Positions 1-42,400 are shown, counted from the first letter of the stretch. The stretch: DNA of 64,000 nt from Hydractinia symbiolongicarpus (GCF_029227915.1 NC_079877.1:26313851-26377850); one strand, 5' to 3'. Notes: generated by a model from the sequence alone, not told the origin. Made by a program: numbers and translations.

Positions 1-58
1 TTGGGAAAGCCAGTGACTAAAGTAAAAACTACAAAAGAATATGATTGTAATTTCTAAC

Positions 59-8219
<8,161 letters not shown>

Positions 8220-8825
8220 TGTTATGTATTCTAATCCTAAAAAAATGCATAGTAATAATGCTTAAAATAATTTAAAACCACTTCATCTTAACATTGAAGA
8301 ATTTATACCTTTTTTGAATTTTACATTTATAAGGGAGCACTCAGGTTAAATAAAAAAGGTTTAAACAAGCTACTTCTACGTCAAGCATCAAACAACACAG
8401 TACTTTTGCATTGTTACACTGATATTTACTGAAAATTTAAATATGTTTAATCATAGGGAAATAGAGCTAAACTGCAAGCTTTGCTTATGTTAATTTTGGT
8501 GACAGAAGTACAGTTCTTCAGCACTTGTGGCTATTATACATTAGGCTTACCTTAGTCATTAGCAATGTCTAGTAATACCTTGCTTGCGTGTGGGGAGGAG
8601 GGAGGGGGGTCTTCTTTAGATGTATATACTTTAAGTTACTTAGCCTCTAATTTATTCAGTAGGTATGCTGGGCCTTCTTTGTCAGCCATTTTGGCAAGTA
8701 ATGTGTTGATACAAGTCATTGCAATCTTGGAAAAGTACCTGGCGCTCATGGCATGTTTACATGTGTTCTCCATATTTGTTATTCTAAGTTGCGTACTTGG
8801 AAACAAACTTGATGCCCATTAAGAT

Positions 8826-9085
8826 GCGGCTGATGCTCAGGGCATCTCAATCAGCAACACTTGAATAGGAAACATGTGCCTGTTGCTCAGGGGATGCCAA
8901 TGCGCTTAACCCTCAGTACATCTCAATAGTGATCATCACTTAAGTAGGAAACATGTGCCTGAAGCTCGGGGCATATTGATGCACCTGACGCTCAGGGCAT
9001 CTCAATTCTCTCAAACATCTGATGCTCAGGGTACAAAAGAAAGACCAGTAATTAGCATGTGCCTTACGCTCAGGACATGTCAATG
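8826..9085. repeat. Degenerate minisatellite ('gctcagggcatctcaat' units)
   Basis: Five or six diverged copies of a block containing 'ctgatgctcagggcatctca', alternating with 'ataggaaacatgtgcctg'. Period is roughly 50-60 bp, with indels between copies. Upstream of GFM1, noncoding. Confidence 0.75.
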
Positions 9086-9388
9086 ATCTGTCACAGGATG
9101 TGTTGATAATCCTCTGTGTTTTAAAAAAACAATGTTATATCTACACAAAAGTGCTGTTTTAGTAAGTTCAATGTTAACACATACAATAATGAAATTGTAG
9201 ACTGCTAGTCAGGGAAATGATTTATAGATTGGGATAACAATATGTGGAAATGGAAAGCACAAACAGCTAGAAGAAGGAAAATTGTGTGCAACCTTTAAAA
9301 AGGGAACTAAACACAAAAATTACTTTTCAATATATATAGTGTAAAAATAGGACAAAAATAGCAAAATGCAAAACGAGCCACATATTCA

Positions 9389-9940
9389 ATTCAATTCAAT
9401 TTATTTATTTGCCATAGAAAAGTTAAAATTACAGTAGGTATAATTCATTAGATAAATAGTTACATATATTTATATTCAATGGCTGGGGACCAACACCATA
9501 GCGAAGCTATTAGTAACGTGAAGGCCACCAAATGGGGGAGTAACAAGGGTAAAGTGTATAGGGAGGGAAAATACTATTCCATTTTCCCCATACAAACCAA
9601 AAAGGGTAAAAATAATAATAATAATAACAGGACGAAGAAAATTGACACACACACCCATAAAATCAAAAAGACTGGCTCTAGTAACAAAAATGACATATAG
9701 GTGAATATTTATCATAGCACATTCGTATTTCATTATCAACAGAGAATGCTTCACCCCGATCAGACCTCTGATCATGACGGGCGAGTATAATGCGTGTAAG
9801 TCATAATGAAGAAGAACTACTTTGTTATCACTAACATACTGCCAAGCAGTGAGCGGGATTCGATCCGCGGTTCCCAGAACAAAAATGACGTCGTGAAGTG
9901 CACAACAACCATGGTTAGAAGTGTTAATCAAGGAAGACAT
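9389..9940 (-). mobile_element. tRNA-headed SINE-like element, minus strand
   Basis: On the minus strand a B-box-like GGATCGAATCC lies at about 9850-9865, and the element ends with a pentanucleotide tail read as (ATTGA)n at 9389-9405, preceded by aataaataaa. A tRNA-derived head plus a short-repeat tail mobilised by a LINE fits a SINE. The A box is weak and the exact 5' end is uncertain. Confidence 0.5.
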
Positions 9941-11234
9941 TTTAAACAGACAGTTTTTTTTGACTGTCCTCCTCTGTGGTCTCAGATAGGCTCTTAAAAT
10001 CAGTAATTTAAAGTATAGCTAGCTAGGTGAAGGGTGTGTGAGGGGTAAGAGGGGGGCTTTGGTTTATTCCGAAAGCAATTTATAGGGTAAAGTGTGAGTG
10101 AAGCTAACAATGAGTTTAGAGGAAAAAAGCACGTGCGCCATATTAGCAACATACCTGATTTTTGATCTTTTCCCGGAATCGAGAATTTTGAAAAAAGACA
10201 TGTGGGACGAACTAACCAAGGGTCCTGTGGCCCCGGGCTGCTATGGCGGGGTGCCTAAGGCAAAATGTCCTGGGAACGAGATTGGTTCAGAACGAATGCC
10301 CTTGTATAAAAACTTTGCATTAAAGTTATTGTCCCAGTAGCATAACTTGTACTCTCAGATCCGAGTTACCATTATCAAATTTTGAAAAAGGAGGAAGAGA
10401 AAGAACTTAAGGAAAATGAATGGTGCATATTTGAATTTAATAGCAAAAATTATCTAAGATAGGAAATTTGAAATGCCACTAGATTATTAGAACATGATTT
10501 ACTGTAATTTAAAGTTTTGAAGTTATATGAAAGTTTGACCGTAATATTTACCTGTAGTTTTGAAAATTTTCACCGCGGTTGATTTGCGTGTTTATTTTTA
10601 CATAAAGCATCAAAAGTTTGGCTACCAAATAGTGGCAGTTTGTACAATATTGTATAAACATGAAAATTCGCATGCATTTATAGATTTTTGTGCCAAGTTC
10701 AAACATTTTGGTCATTTTTGTTAAAAATGATCAGAAGATATCAAGCATTAACCCAGATCTGAGAATTATGTGGGAAGCGTTCCAAGTGATTTTGTATTAC
10801 ACCAGCCTTGACGCCAAAACCTGTAGCGATTGCGTTTTAAACCTTGAAGGCGCGGTTTGAAGAGTTTTGACAAAAAGGGGAAACGTTTAACCTGGCTGAG
10901 AAAAAAGTGAGGCACGGGGCCATCCTGCTAAGGGTCCTGATTTTTTTAAACATAAATCGGTACCCGGTTATTACGGAGTGCTCTTGGCGGTCAAAATTGA
11001 AATCGAAACGAATTTTTTTGGAAAGCAAACATGGGCTCTAGCTAGCTAGCTTATTTTATTTTGTGCGTTATATAGTTAATAGATATTTGTCAGATAGAAA
11101 ACTCCTGCATTATTTCGGGTTGCAATGTTTTAATAAGCTGTGTAACTGCTTTTTAAGGCTTTTTAGATAGATAGATGTGCATATTTTACATGGCTAGCCT
11201 CACAAATATCGAGGGATATACCCTGTCTATTATT

Positions 11235-11510
11235 TCCAGGAGGGGCCATGGCTTAGATGGAGAGTCCTAGAGTATTTAATGCTCATTTTGAGTGACGCAG
11301 ACCCAATTAGGGCCCGCGCTCTACTAGACAACTCCCGGCAACATCCAACGGCCCACACAGTGTGCTATCTTCCCAATTTCCCTCACATGGCTTGGGTTAA
11401 CCCGGGCTATGGTAACATTCACTCGCCCATGTTGAATCGCCGTCAAGAGGAATCGAACCCCGGTCTCCCGCACAGAGTACGAGAGCTATAACCACTAATC
11501 TACGGCGCCA
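11235..11510 (-). mobile_element. tRNA-derived SINE, minus strand
   Basis: The minus strand begins near 11510 with a clear tRNA-like head. It has an A box TAGATTAGTGGTTA at about 11500-11487 and a B box GGTTCGATTCC at about 11460-11450, spaced as in a tRNA gene and enclosed by GGCGCCG/CGGCG-type stems. A non-tRNA body of about 200 bp follows toward 11235. The body extension and imperfect acceptor stem argue against a functional tRNA gene. Confidence 0.75.
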
Positions 11511-11981
11511 TCTTTACTGTTTGCAACATGAAGTTTTTTTAATTTGTCAATGATTATGATGATTGCATGAAAAAAAAAATTTTATTGAGAGGTGACGACG
11601 TCTTAAGCTGTCTAAGCTAACAAACTAGCCACGCTTACTATAGGTTAGCCAGAAGTATGTATGTATGTTAAACTTTCAAATGATAGCTAAAGTCATCATC
11701 ACAGGTTTACATATATTAGCTAGCCAGATTTAAATAGGCCAGTATTCAGTCTAACCAACCATTATGGTGTATATTGTATGCATGTCAAATAGTGTATGCA
11801 TGTCAAATGGTGTATGCATTTTCGTAAGCATGGCGTTTTTGTGGTCAAACCTTCATAAATTAATAATAATAATAATGTATATTTATAGTGGCAGTGCCCA
11901 GAATAATCTTTCAGCTTTTAGACAGCTTTCGGATTTTTTCCACTAGGGGCCACTTTTGAGAATTAAAATTATTATTTAAAG

Positions 11982-12870
11982 TTATAATGTTTGCCAACTG
12001 CAACCTTGCTTGAATTGTAGGAGACTATTTAATTTTCTGATATTATCTGGCAAACTATTCCAAAGCTTTGGAGATGAATATATTATGAATCTATTAAAAT
12101 ACCTTGCACCACTTCGATTGGAAACTAACATATTACTTGTAGATGATCTGGTGCTGTAACAATGGTTGCTTTTAATTAATGTTAGCTTATTGCTCAAATA
12201 TGTAGGTGATATCTCATGGACAGCTTTAAAAATGGAAATACTTGAGTTGAAATTAAATAGAGAGTTCAGATCTGAAGCATCTCTGCTCAAGAAAGTGTTT
12301 ATGTTAGAAAATAATTTATTCACCTTTTTTAAAGATGAGTTATTAGCATTACACCATGTTGGTGAACAATAATATAAATATGGCATGACAAGAGCATTCA
12401 TAAGTAATTGTTTTGTTTCATCGTTCAAGTATGAACTGATGTATCTTATTTTATTGAATTTATATTATGATTTACTAACAACGCTTTTGATGTGACTTTT
12501 CCATCTCAGGTTACTATCAAAGATAACACCCAGGCACTTCACCTTCTTTCTTGAAGTTAATTCAATGCCATCGTATGATATAATGATGTCTGTGCATGCT
12601 TTAAGTTTTGTTTTATTTCCAAAAAAGATCGCTTTAGTTTTATCAGTATTTATGGTGACTTTATTAATGTGGATCCATTGCTTGACATTATTTTACTCAA
12701 TTTCAAGTGCAGATTTAAGTTCAATAGGAGAATTACAGCTTTGAATAATTATTGTGTCATCTGCATACAGATGGAAGTAAGAGTTGTGAATTGCAAATTC
12801 TAAATCATTAATATTAACAAGAAACAATAACGGTCCAAGGACTGATCCCTGAGGGATTCCAGACTGGATT
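11982..12870 (-). pseudogene. Dead non-LTR retrotransposon (LINE) reverse-transcriptase fragment
   Basis: Minus-strand translation gives, in order, a [13 protein letters not shown] block near 12860-12830, the catalytic YADDT motif near 12775, a 'KCLGVIFDSNLRWKSHI' thumb block near 12500, and a C-terminal 'PKLWNSLPDNIRKL' block near 12030. That order is typical of Jockey/CR1-like LINE reverse transcriptases. In-frame stops (after the YADDT block and near 12470) and missing endonuclease show a 5'-truncated, inactive copy. Confidence 0.85.
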
Positions 12871-13861
12871 TTTCAAGGAATTCTTTTTTTCTATCTTTAA
12901 ATCATGAATTAGTTTTGGGTATGTTTGCCATTTAGTTACATTTTGGTGTGTCTTTGCTTGTAAATTTTCTTTAATTATGATTTCTACTGTGATGTGGTTT
13001 GATGTAAAAATTCCTTGTTGTACACCAAAGGAGATCACGGAAGTACAGCAACCCATCTGCAATACAATATGACATCCTCCCCCTTCTTGTCTAATTTTGG
13101 CTTGAATACGCCAACCCTAATATCAGATATTTTACTATCACCCCCTTCTAAAACATTCTTATCTGTCCTGACAAAAGTATCCATTCAAAAATACATGGAT
13201 TTTGTATACAAGCTTTATTCTATGCACGTGAGAGCTTATTTTAAAAGAATATGCAGAAAGAAAGCATAACCGTATGAGTTTTGCTTTTGTGAGAGCGCAT
13301 GTGAAAAATAATAACATAAACTTTATATTTTTCAAAAAGTTAAAATTTTATATGTTGATGCAACGAACATTATCGAGATACACAATAAATTATCAAACAT
13401 ACAAATTCTTAGCTGCGATTCTTGAGCAAAATACACATTATAATGAAACCTGATGTGTTTATTTGCTTGTTCGTGTGTTCGTTTCTTTCGCTTAAAATAA
13501 AAATTAAAAATTTTCCAGTCTCTAAATTCTGGCTAGCTATGACAGTCTCTACGAAAAGAAAGAAATATTACGTATTGTGACATAAAATCAACAAGTCATC
13601 CAAAAATTGTTGGTTTTAAAAACATTCTTTCACTTCAATTTATGTTTGCTTAAAAATTTTTATTAAAAATTTTTTAAATATCTTAACTAAGTATATAATT
13701 ATAAAGTTTATAATTTATTTAAAAATTGCATTTCAATTCAAATAAAATATGATACGCATTAAAAGGAATATTTTTGAAGTAATTGTGGAGACAAAGGGGT
13801 TTTTTCAAAATTTCTAAAAGATTTGTTAACATTTTAAGCTCTACATTTTATGGTTTCCATC

Positions 13862-15118
13862 ACTTACCATATTTTCCGGTATATAACCCGCACATCGTAT
13901 AACCCGCAGCTCAGTTTTTTTAGGGACTTATGAACTAGATGCTATCAGATAGCCCGCACCTTCGTATAACCCGCATAAAATTTCAATCAATGTGTTTTAC
14001 CAACCCACACCTTTGCATAACCCGCATCATGTTAAGAAAAAAATTCAGCGTATTTTTACTTACCCTAATCATTTTATACTCATGTGCGTGTGTTCTGTTT
14101 TTTTTTCATGCTGGAGACAAGTGGGGGACGTTTAAAGCGACTCTCTGATTGGCGAAATAATAACGAAATTAAAATTAATTTGACAAGTCGATCTTCTGCT
14201 AATGACAATACCAAATCGGACCAACAGTACCAAATCGGACAATGCTGTTTTCTTTTAATTTGTAAACATTAGTTTGAGCCAATAATAACTCTTCCTGCCA
14301 TTGAACAAACCAACAAATAAAAAACCATTCTATCAGGTTATAAACCTAAAGTAAAATCTCTGGGTTTTTTATGTATATTTAAGTTTTTTTTTGCGTAAAA
14401 ATAAACAACATAATAATTATCACGGATTGTCTGTAACAGCGATGTGCGAAACATTCTTTTCTAACGTTTATAGAATTTTGTTATCTATTTATATCCCAGC
14501 AATCACAGTGTGCATGATAAATGAATGGCGGCAATAAGGAGGAGATAGTTGCGTGTGTCTAATTAATTGTATTTTATATTTATTTTTCATATTTTTAGTG
14601 GCAACCTGTTGCTTGAAGGTAGCGAAGATAAAAAAGAAAATTATTACGTATACTTTAATTTTAACATTTTTCAAAATTTTTAACAGGAATTAATAATTAA
14701 GTCCTGGGCACTGGGTTGTAAAATATGTGTTAATTAAACCTAAAAATGATACCTGCTATATTGCTTTATTACCAATAGCAAATCATTTCAATGTCCTCAA
14801 TGTGATTGCAAAGATATAAATAGATTAGAATTACATTCAACACAAAAGAAAAATGATCTCCAGAATTGTGTTTCAGAGAGAGCTCGTAATATTAACAATG
14901 GCAAGCAATAGAAAATTAAAGAAAGCATTTTCACTGTGTAAAAAAAATTAAATCACGTAGTTGAAGTAAGATTACGTAGATATAGGATCGCACATGCAGT
15001 TATATTAATGTACGCATTTTATCCCGTGGGTACTATTTTCTTCATTAAATGTATGATCACAATAAGTGACAGAAAATATAAAACTTATCACATAACCCGC
15101 ACCACAATATAACCCGTA
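13862..15118. mobile_element. Putative DNA element with repeated 'ataacccgca' blocks
   Basis: The left part (13862-14030) has at least five copies of a (t)ataacccgca(c) block. The right part (15090-15118) has two more in the same orientation. The interior of about 1 kb shows no recognisable coding region. Clustered subterminal repeats at both ends suggest a transposon, but the ends are direct rather than inverted, so boundaries and class are uncertain. Confidence 0.4.
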
Positions 15119-15230
15119 CCAACGGTGGAAGTTGTAAAAATCAACTTAAAATCTCTACACTTTTTCTTTGATTTCTCCAGTAACCATTTATTAACACATT
15201 GGTATTTGTAACAACTTTTTAGAGAGAATA

Positions 15231-35066
<19,836 letters not shown>

Positions 35067-36437
35067 AAAGTTTGTATATAATCTTTTTTTCCTTTTTGTG
35101 TTTATGTTAACCTAACAAAAACCTCATACTTTATATTTTGAAATTAGCTTTGATGTATGTCACATGTTGTGATGTATGAAAGACGAGTGTGTAATTGAGT
35201 GCTTAAAGATGTCTCCTATCTTCCTGAATTTTTTTGTCTGTATAGTATCTTTTTTGTTTGTTTGTTTGTTTGTTTGTTTCTTGTGAGATATAACTTAAAA
35301 TAGGATTGTAAATATTTGAACTTAAAATGAATGAACTTGTGTGTTTTTTGACAAAAAATGTTATGAAATTTTGAAAAAGAAAATTTTTGATAGTATGTGT
35401 AGAAAAACGTCTGGTTATTTTTTGTAAATATATCAGATCCCATAGTTTCACATATTTTTTTCAACGTTTATTTATAGTGACAGCTCTCTAATATTAATGT
35501 TGAATCACTGTACACTCGAAATTGTTTAGAGGGCAGGTACATAGTTGAAGATGTTCAAATGTTTCCATCTCACCAGAGTCTCTATTTATAAGAGGTGAAG
35601 TTTGTAACCGAAGCATCCTGTAATTTTTTGACAACGCTCTAACAAACAAATATAAAGGGGAAAAAACAGTACGTTTGTTACCTCAAGGGCATAATTTTTT
35701 TCCGATCAGAAAATATTGCAGAACAAATTTTTGCGATTGATGCCTCAAAAAAGTTGTAAATTGAAAATTTTTTATATCAATCAGTCTTCATAGGAGAAAA
35801 TTGCGGAACTAATTTTTGCGATTTTAGTATTTTAAAGGGCCTGATACATTTGTACAATATCACTGAAATATAACTTATAATGTCAATATAATTTCTTAAA
35901 CTATGTTTAAAATATGGTTATAATTTCTTTATAATTTCAACACCTGGCATGTGCGTCATAACCTCAATTTGCTGCATGGCTATAATATTTGAATAAAATC
36001 AAACGAGTTTGATTTTATTAATATTGTTAGTGATCTGGTTTCGAATGCCTTTTGTTTGTGTGACAATAGATCTATTATCTGCTAGCGTTGTTGTGGCAAC
36101 GATGTTATGAAATTAAATGAAATTATAACAGTACTATAACAAATTATAAGTATATTGCAGAAAAAATGTAACTGTATTATAGAATATATTTCATGATATT
36201 ATACAAGTGTATCTTGGCCTTAATACTTTTTTCTTTATATAAATGTTCCGAAAAAAAGGTTTACAGGTCATCATTAAAAATATCATAAGCTATCAAAAGA
36301 TTTATGATGTCCTTGAGGTAGCTATTCCTGGTCTCAAAATCTAATTGATTGATCAACATCCTTATTTTACTTTTGCTTGGCTTATTAATTCTTGTTTGCA
36401 TATTTGAAAAGTATTGATTATATTAGACAAAGCAGAG
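35067..36437. other. STIL 3' region and intergenic spacer before the Rb-like gene
   Basis: AT-rich, including a (gttt)n run at 35255-35280 and two similar blocks around 35700 and 35790 (aacaaatttttgcgatt and aactaatttttgcgatt), which look like degraded members of the 'ttttcgcg' repeats seen near 60.5-62 kb. No gene seen. Confidence 0.6.
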
Positions 36438-39400
36438 ATGAATTTTCCATACACGGATATATCAACAGAGAAATTATTTCATTGCTACTGTTCAAAAGTT
36501 TGCTTACCAACACATCTTCATACAAAAGCATGGGAATTTTGGAAATCCGTCATGGTGAAGTGGCCTTGTCAGATTGAGGTAGTTTAATTAATTTCAAGGA
36601 TGGAAACGTTAGAAGGGCGGTAATATACAGGCTCACAACTGTCTGCTCACTTTATTGTTTATTATGTGTAACTGATTCTGTTGTTATAAACATATGGAAG
36701 TTGATCTTAAGCAAGATTTAATTTGGAAGGTATTAGTTGAGCTATTAAGAGCATGGAGGAAGAAAGCTATAATTAATTTAGTGTGTAACATACAATTTAA
36801 AAATGTAATAAATTTCACAAAATTATCAACTTTAATTTAACTTTTAATATTGCATTGTCAGGGAAATCTTTTGTCCTGGTTTTGTTGTGTTGGCTACGTC
36901 TTCATTGCTGGAAAACAGTAAGGCTTACGCTATATATTTTAACTTTTTTAATTTATGTTTTTTTATTTCAGTTTACGAACAAGCAGTAAGCTAGATCTTG
37001 AGTTATTTCTCTATCTAGCGTTTTGCAAAAGAAACAGTAATTTAGGTGCCGCAACTGTTTTTATGTGTACCATAGTACACAAATACAACAATAAAGTGAA
37101 CCCTTTTTTGATAAATTAGTCGTAATTTTTGTGTTTACTAGGTTACTTCATGATCGAGATAATTTTCAAGTAGATAAAGACCTCAGCATTTATAAATTGT
37201 GTCAGCAGGCTAGTACAAGGTATGTGTGAATGGCTGTTTTGTTGAAGAGCCAAAGAGGAAAGCATCATTTTAAGGAAAGTTGTCGTTTGTCAGGTAAATA
37301 AGTACAGAAGGTCTTATATTCTTGTTTTTTGACATTAGTATGTAGAATTTTAATAGCCAATATATTGCAGTAAAATAGTGGCAAATTATAGATCATTGTA
37401 AATGCAAGAATGAAAGACTGTATATAGTGTAGTAGAGCTAATCTAAGTATTTTCAGGTGAAATGAGGTCCATTCATTCATTTATCGTCTTTCAACATTAT
37501 TAAATATATATTCTGTTTAGTTAAAAGAACATTTAGAAATATAAGACAGTTAGAAATAATAAACATTTTGTTTAGGTAAACCAAACTAATTTGTAACATG
37601 TATAATTTTCTTCAATTTCAGTTTTTCCAGTTTTCTGATCAAATTAGCAGAGTATGAAATGGTGCTGCTAAACAAACGAAGTCCATGCAGTTTGGTGCTA
37701 ACTAAGAAGTATTTGACTGCTTTGTTAGTATCTGAACACCATAACCAGTACGTTGTTGTTGTTTTTGTTTGTTGTTGGAAAAATACAACAATTACTTAAG
37801 CAAGTCGTCTATGTTTTTTTTCAGGTTATGTAAGATGTTACTTGTGGAAAGCCATCCAAACTTTTTAGAGAACAAGCAGTTTATTTGGCTATTATTTCTT
37901 GTTGCAAAATGTAAGATTTATATTTCCCTATGATTTTTTTGTGCTCTTAACAGTAAACATTGGTTATTTCTTTGACTTCATCAAACAAGAATGCAATCTA
38001 AGGCTTGTTTTGCGTTTTAAATTAGTAATTAACAGTGGTTGTTCACAATTTACTTCTGCTAAGTTATCATATTTTATTTACTTTGTGTGTTTGTAAATCT
38101 CTCATAAGGGATGTTGTTAAAGTAAGAGCATAACTATGGGTATTAATTAAAAAATGCCAAGAAAAACTATTGTTTCTCCCATATATTACTGGCTTTGTGT
38201 CAGGTTAATGCATATGTTACCTCTTGTGGCGTATGGAAGTGATAATGGTCTTTAACTTCAAATTAAAAATTGTGTTAAAAATTATTATGTTTTTTTCATG
38301 AAGTTTTGTATTTTTATCATTAAATTAAGGGACAAGTAAAGTTTATCTTCTTCTTTTAATAGAATTGAAATTAAGTTTCAAGGTGGTGAATGACAATGTC
38401 CAACGAAAAATTATTGTGTGTGCACAAAAAATGATAATAAACTGTTATAAATTTGCCTAAAATTTATGGGATGGCAACTTAATTACGTTAAACTGACGTG
38501 TATGGGCCTTAGAAGACCACTTACAAACTTTGTTCTTACATTACATTGCATCAAAAAAGTAATACGTATAGTAATATATATAATAATTATTTTCCTTTAC
38601 AGGAATGAAAATTGTTGTAGTTTTTGTTAAATCAATTGTGCATACCAATTTAATACAATACAATGTACCCAAAAATATTTTGATACTAACAACTTCTTTG
38701 AAGTTTATCCTGAAAACACTATCTTTTTTCAATTTGCAACATTGATGGCTGATTCATGTCCTAAAACATCAATTACTTGTTTATGCATCAAAATATTTTC
38801 TGAAATGACGCAAACGTACAGTAAACACTTCCTTTGGATGGAAATTTGACAAATTTATCATATTCCTTTTTTTGTTTTTTCAGCCTTGAACCTTGGCAAT
38901 GCTCAAGGTTTTTTACAACATTATAGTATATACATCTGCTGTTTGTCGTATGGTATCTCATTGATGGATTTAGATGCTCTGATAGAACCTGTTGGTATGT
39001 CTTATTGAGTTTAAAAATCATGTCCATAAGTTTTTGAAAAATAACAGTTTTTCAGCCATTTTTCGAAATGGCTAACCAACATTCGCTAATGAATGCTCCA
39101 CAGTGCTGCAAAACTTCTAGGGTGGGTGAGGAACGTTTCTGCAATTTTGCATTAAAAGTAACGCTGTGTCAAGTCAAGGTCCAGGAAATCAAGAAAATAG
39201 GCCAAGCTGACATCAGTAACCAATTATCAGTGTTTAAGGTTTTTGGATCTGACCAAATAACCTAAGAGCCTAAGCCACGTTGTAAACATTGAAAAGTTCA
39301 AAGCGTTTGGGTCTATTATGAAAAGCCATAAATTATTGCCTGTGGGTAAGATCCTTAAAATTAGGCATATATTCTAAAAAGTTTTGAATAAGATTGTATA

Positions 39401-42400
39401 TATCGATGTGTTTCATTGTTGGGTCAACAAGCTTGGCAGGGATAAGGTTATTTGTTAATGCAAAGCTTTAGTTTCAAGCATTGCATGTTTTTGAGTGTTA
39501 TGCAATTTCAGTCGTTTCAATTTGCACCAACCTTCGACTATATGTCCAGGGTGTCAAAAAAGTTGGTCTTTTTTTTAAGATGTGTGGAATATAGGTCTAT
39601 AGAAATATAAAACTTTCCATTATGTTTTTATCTTCAACTTGGATTTCTTTCGTCAATTGTTTCTTATTTTTTTCATGTATGTTGCATTTTTTCTTCTTCC
39701 TTAACAGTCAGCTAATTCATCAGTCATGACTATAAGAAAAAGTTTTGTCAGAAGTTTTAACTAAAAAATATCAGAATAATGTGAGGATTGTCAGGAAGAT
39801 CGAGGTCAACTTTTGAGTGGACACCCTATATATAATGTACGTATATGTATTTAGAATATGTTTAGTTTTTTAGTTACAATTCTTATTTTTTTTAGTTACG
39901 ATATGCAGTGTTGCAACAGATGTAAGTGCTTTTTGAAGTTTAGTTCTAGATAGAAAATATTAGATTGCATTTGTTGTCATGCATGACTGACATAAAAAAG
40001 CTTGATTGGTAGGATAACACAATAGGCGAACAGATTAGAAGTTATAATAAAAGGTGGCATAGTTTTTTATGATGATTGGAATTCTGTTTCAGATGAGACT
40101 TATCATTAATCTACTAGTAAAGACATCGTCGAAGTCTAGATGTTAGATTATAATACATCTTAGTTGTTGTAGTTGTACAATATATTTCATATGTTTATTT
40201 CTCATGTTTGTTAGGTAAATGCTGCTGTTTTTGAGTTTTTGTGCATCGCATTGAAGCTACCATTATGCAGAGTATGTAGCATTTATTAATACTAGTCGGT
40301 AGTTTTAGATAATCCTTAACGTAATATAGATAGACTAGTCAGTGACCCGTGGAAAAATCTACAGGTTCGCCCGTTTTTTTTGTACCACATTGCGTGCTAC
40401 TTGCGGTACCATTTTGCGTAACGGACAGACTGACGTATATGGGTATTATAATGTAGATTTCTCTTTGATTCTGTAATTCGTCTATTTTTCTTACAATCCT
40501 TTCTTGTCAATGATTCATCTATTAGCTGCCAAATTTAAATTTGAATGGGTGTCAAACTTTCATTATTTTGTTTCTAGTTCACAGGTGTTTACAATGATGC
40601 ATGGATACCCTTTAGAACGTTGCTCCAGCAGGTATAGAATCTTAACAGTAGACTTTAACACCATGTATGAAAAGACCTTAGGTGTTTATTGTTAATTTTT
40701 TAGATTTGTCACTATTCAAAAGCTGATCTTGTAAGTACAAAAACTCAGTATATTATAGTGTAATGAATCATAATTTCCCTTACGCCGGATGTGTGCGTAT
40801 CTTAATATACGTTAAATTGGGAAAAGAACGAAGACTGCGTTACAAATTTGATCACAAATATTGTTATAGACTGTTATTTTAATATTACTTGATAAGCTAT
40901 GCTAGATCTCCTTCAAATTTCCGTTTCCAGTTATGTTTTCAATGAGGAGAACTTTGTTCAACTAAACTGAACTGTAGGGGTTAAGGTATGAATCGTTCCT
41001 TTCGAGGGACCGAGTTGAACGACGTCATATTGATTATACTTCAGCTTGTTCACCAAGCTGCGAATCAAATTTTTTGAAGCAAAGAGAAATATTGGGTTGG
41101 TTAGTATAACTATTTAACTGTCTGAATTTCAGTTCTATCAATGTTTAAGATATTCTCTTCATTGTGTCTATGTTTTCACATATCAAGATGAAAATATCAT
41201 CACGTTTTCTAGCCATGTGTAAATCTGCAACAAACCAATTTCAAGATTTTAGCTACAAACGCAGATTGAAGCCAGCCACCTGTATCTAGCCTTATTTTTT
41301 TATGTCAGGGTTGTGGCTCTCTAGCTAGCTCTGTCTTATTGTGGAGATGGTGTAGTGATAGCGCATTCGACTTGTAATCATAAGATTTCAGGTTCAAGTC
41401 CCCACTCCGGTGCACTATAAATGCAGGGTTGTCAGCCCATGTAATGCCATCTACTGACTGCTAACTGGCTTGTGTGGCAGGCAAGCAAGTTAGAGCAATG
41501 CTATGGGTATCTCTGGCGGTAATGTAACATAGTTACAGTGGGAGGGGAGGAAGAGCCAACTGTTAGGAAGGAATCCCCAAGGATGTTGAAACTTCCCGTT
41601 ACTTACTTACTTTACTGTAGCTACCTCTAGCTGAAGAGTTGTAGCTGTTGTAGCTAGCCAAATGCAGTTTGGCTAGCTACATCAGAGGTCATAATTAAAG
41701 ATAAGATCATTCTTAAACTACAAAACTTTACACATGCCAAGATATCATCAAGAGCATCAGTCCACACTCTTCAAAAGTTTTGGTATTGTGCAAGTTATCA
41801 AGATATTTCGAAGTATTAATTTATGCTTACTATCTTATTACATTATCATTGATGATGTATTAAGGTCAGCTGAAAATCTTTTAAGGTTAATATGGTGAAA
41901 ACGAAAAAATATTTTTAAAAAATTCAAAAAACTTGATAAACAACCTTTTATCATCTATTACATACAAAAATATCATTTTCAATGCAGGAATCCCTTTAAT
42001 AAGAAGTTAAATTTCTGCCTAGTTACCTTCAGTCAGGCACCTAGAGTCACATGACTATTTGAAGTTTATGTAGCCATTTTTGCACAGGTTGGCAAATCAT
42101 TACCAATTCCAAAGTTTCCCCTAGCTACAAGTTCTACAACCCAGTACTTGCTAACCAACCAACTCAATAAGATACACATAACTGAATCGCTTAAATTTCA
42201 AGTAAACAGCAGCCTAAATAACATGATTGTATATTTATACATTTAAATAACACTCAGGGGCAATATGCAAACAGTTGGTCTGCTGCGTATGGAGAGGAAT
42301 GAAAATAAACTAGCCGCACATCTGTGATGTAAAACGCTGAGCTTGCTTAGCTCTGCAAGGTTATATATAAAACTTTGGTTCATTGAGACAAATCTCAATA

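Larger units (their letters stand above)
8238..15222. other. Intergenic region between divergent GFM1 and STIL
   Basis: About 7 kb separating two genes transcribed away from each other. It holds a minisatellite, SINE-like and LINE remnants and a DNA-element-like block, each listed separately. I see no supported gene. Stretches 8240-8820, 10000-11230, 11515-11980, 13020-13860 and 15125-15220 show nothing I can name; short ORFs there lack family similarity or splice context. Confidence 0.7.

Noticed and set aside
1-40. Last GFM1 coding exon inside the window
   Set aside because: An acceptor-like ttactttag exists on the minus strand, but the downstream codons do not match the GFM1 C-terminus (expected GKGEFTMEY), so the last exon is taken to lie outside.
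8565-8822. 85-residue ORF upstream of GFM1
   Set aside because: No recognisable family, no splice context, and it runs into the minisatellite.
9476-9940. 154-residue minus-strand ORF
   Set aside because: It lies inside a SINE-like element and its translation crosses the tRNA-like B box; no protein similarity.
13015-13269. 84-residue plus-strand ORF
   Set aside because: No family similarity and next to LINE debris; probably chance.
36694-36729. ATG exon (MEVDLKQDLIWK) as the start of the Rb-like gene
   Set aside because: It joins in phase, but the exon at 36438-36578 also joins directly to 36862 and encodes the expected Rb N-terminal helices (THLHTKAWEFWKSV), so it is the better start.
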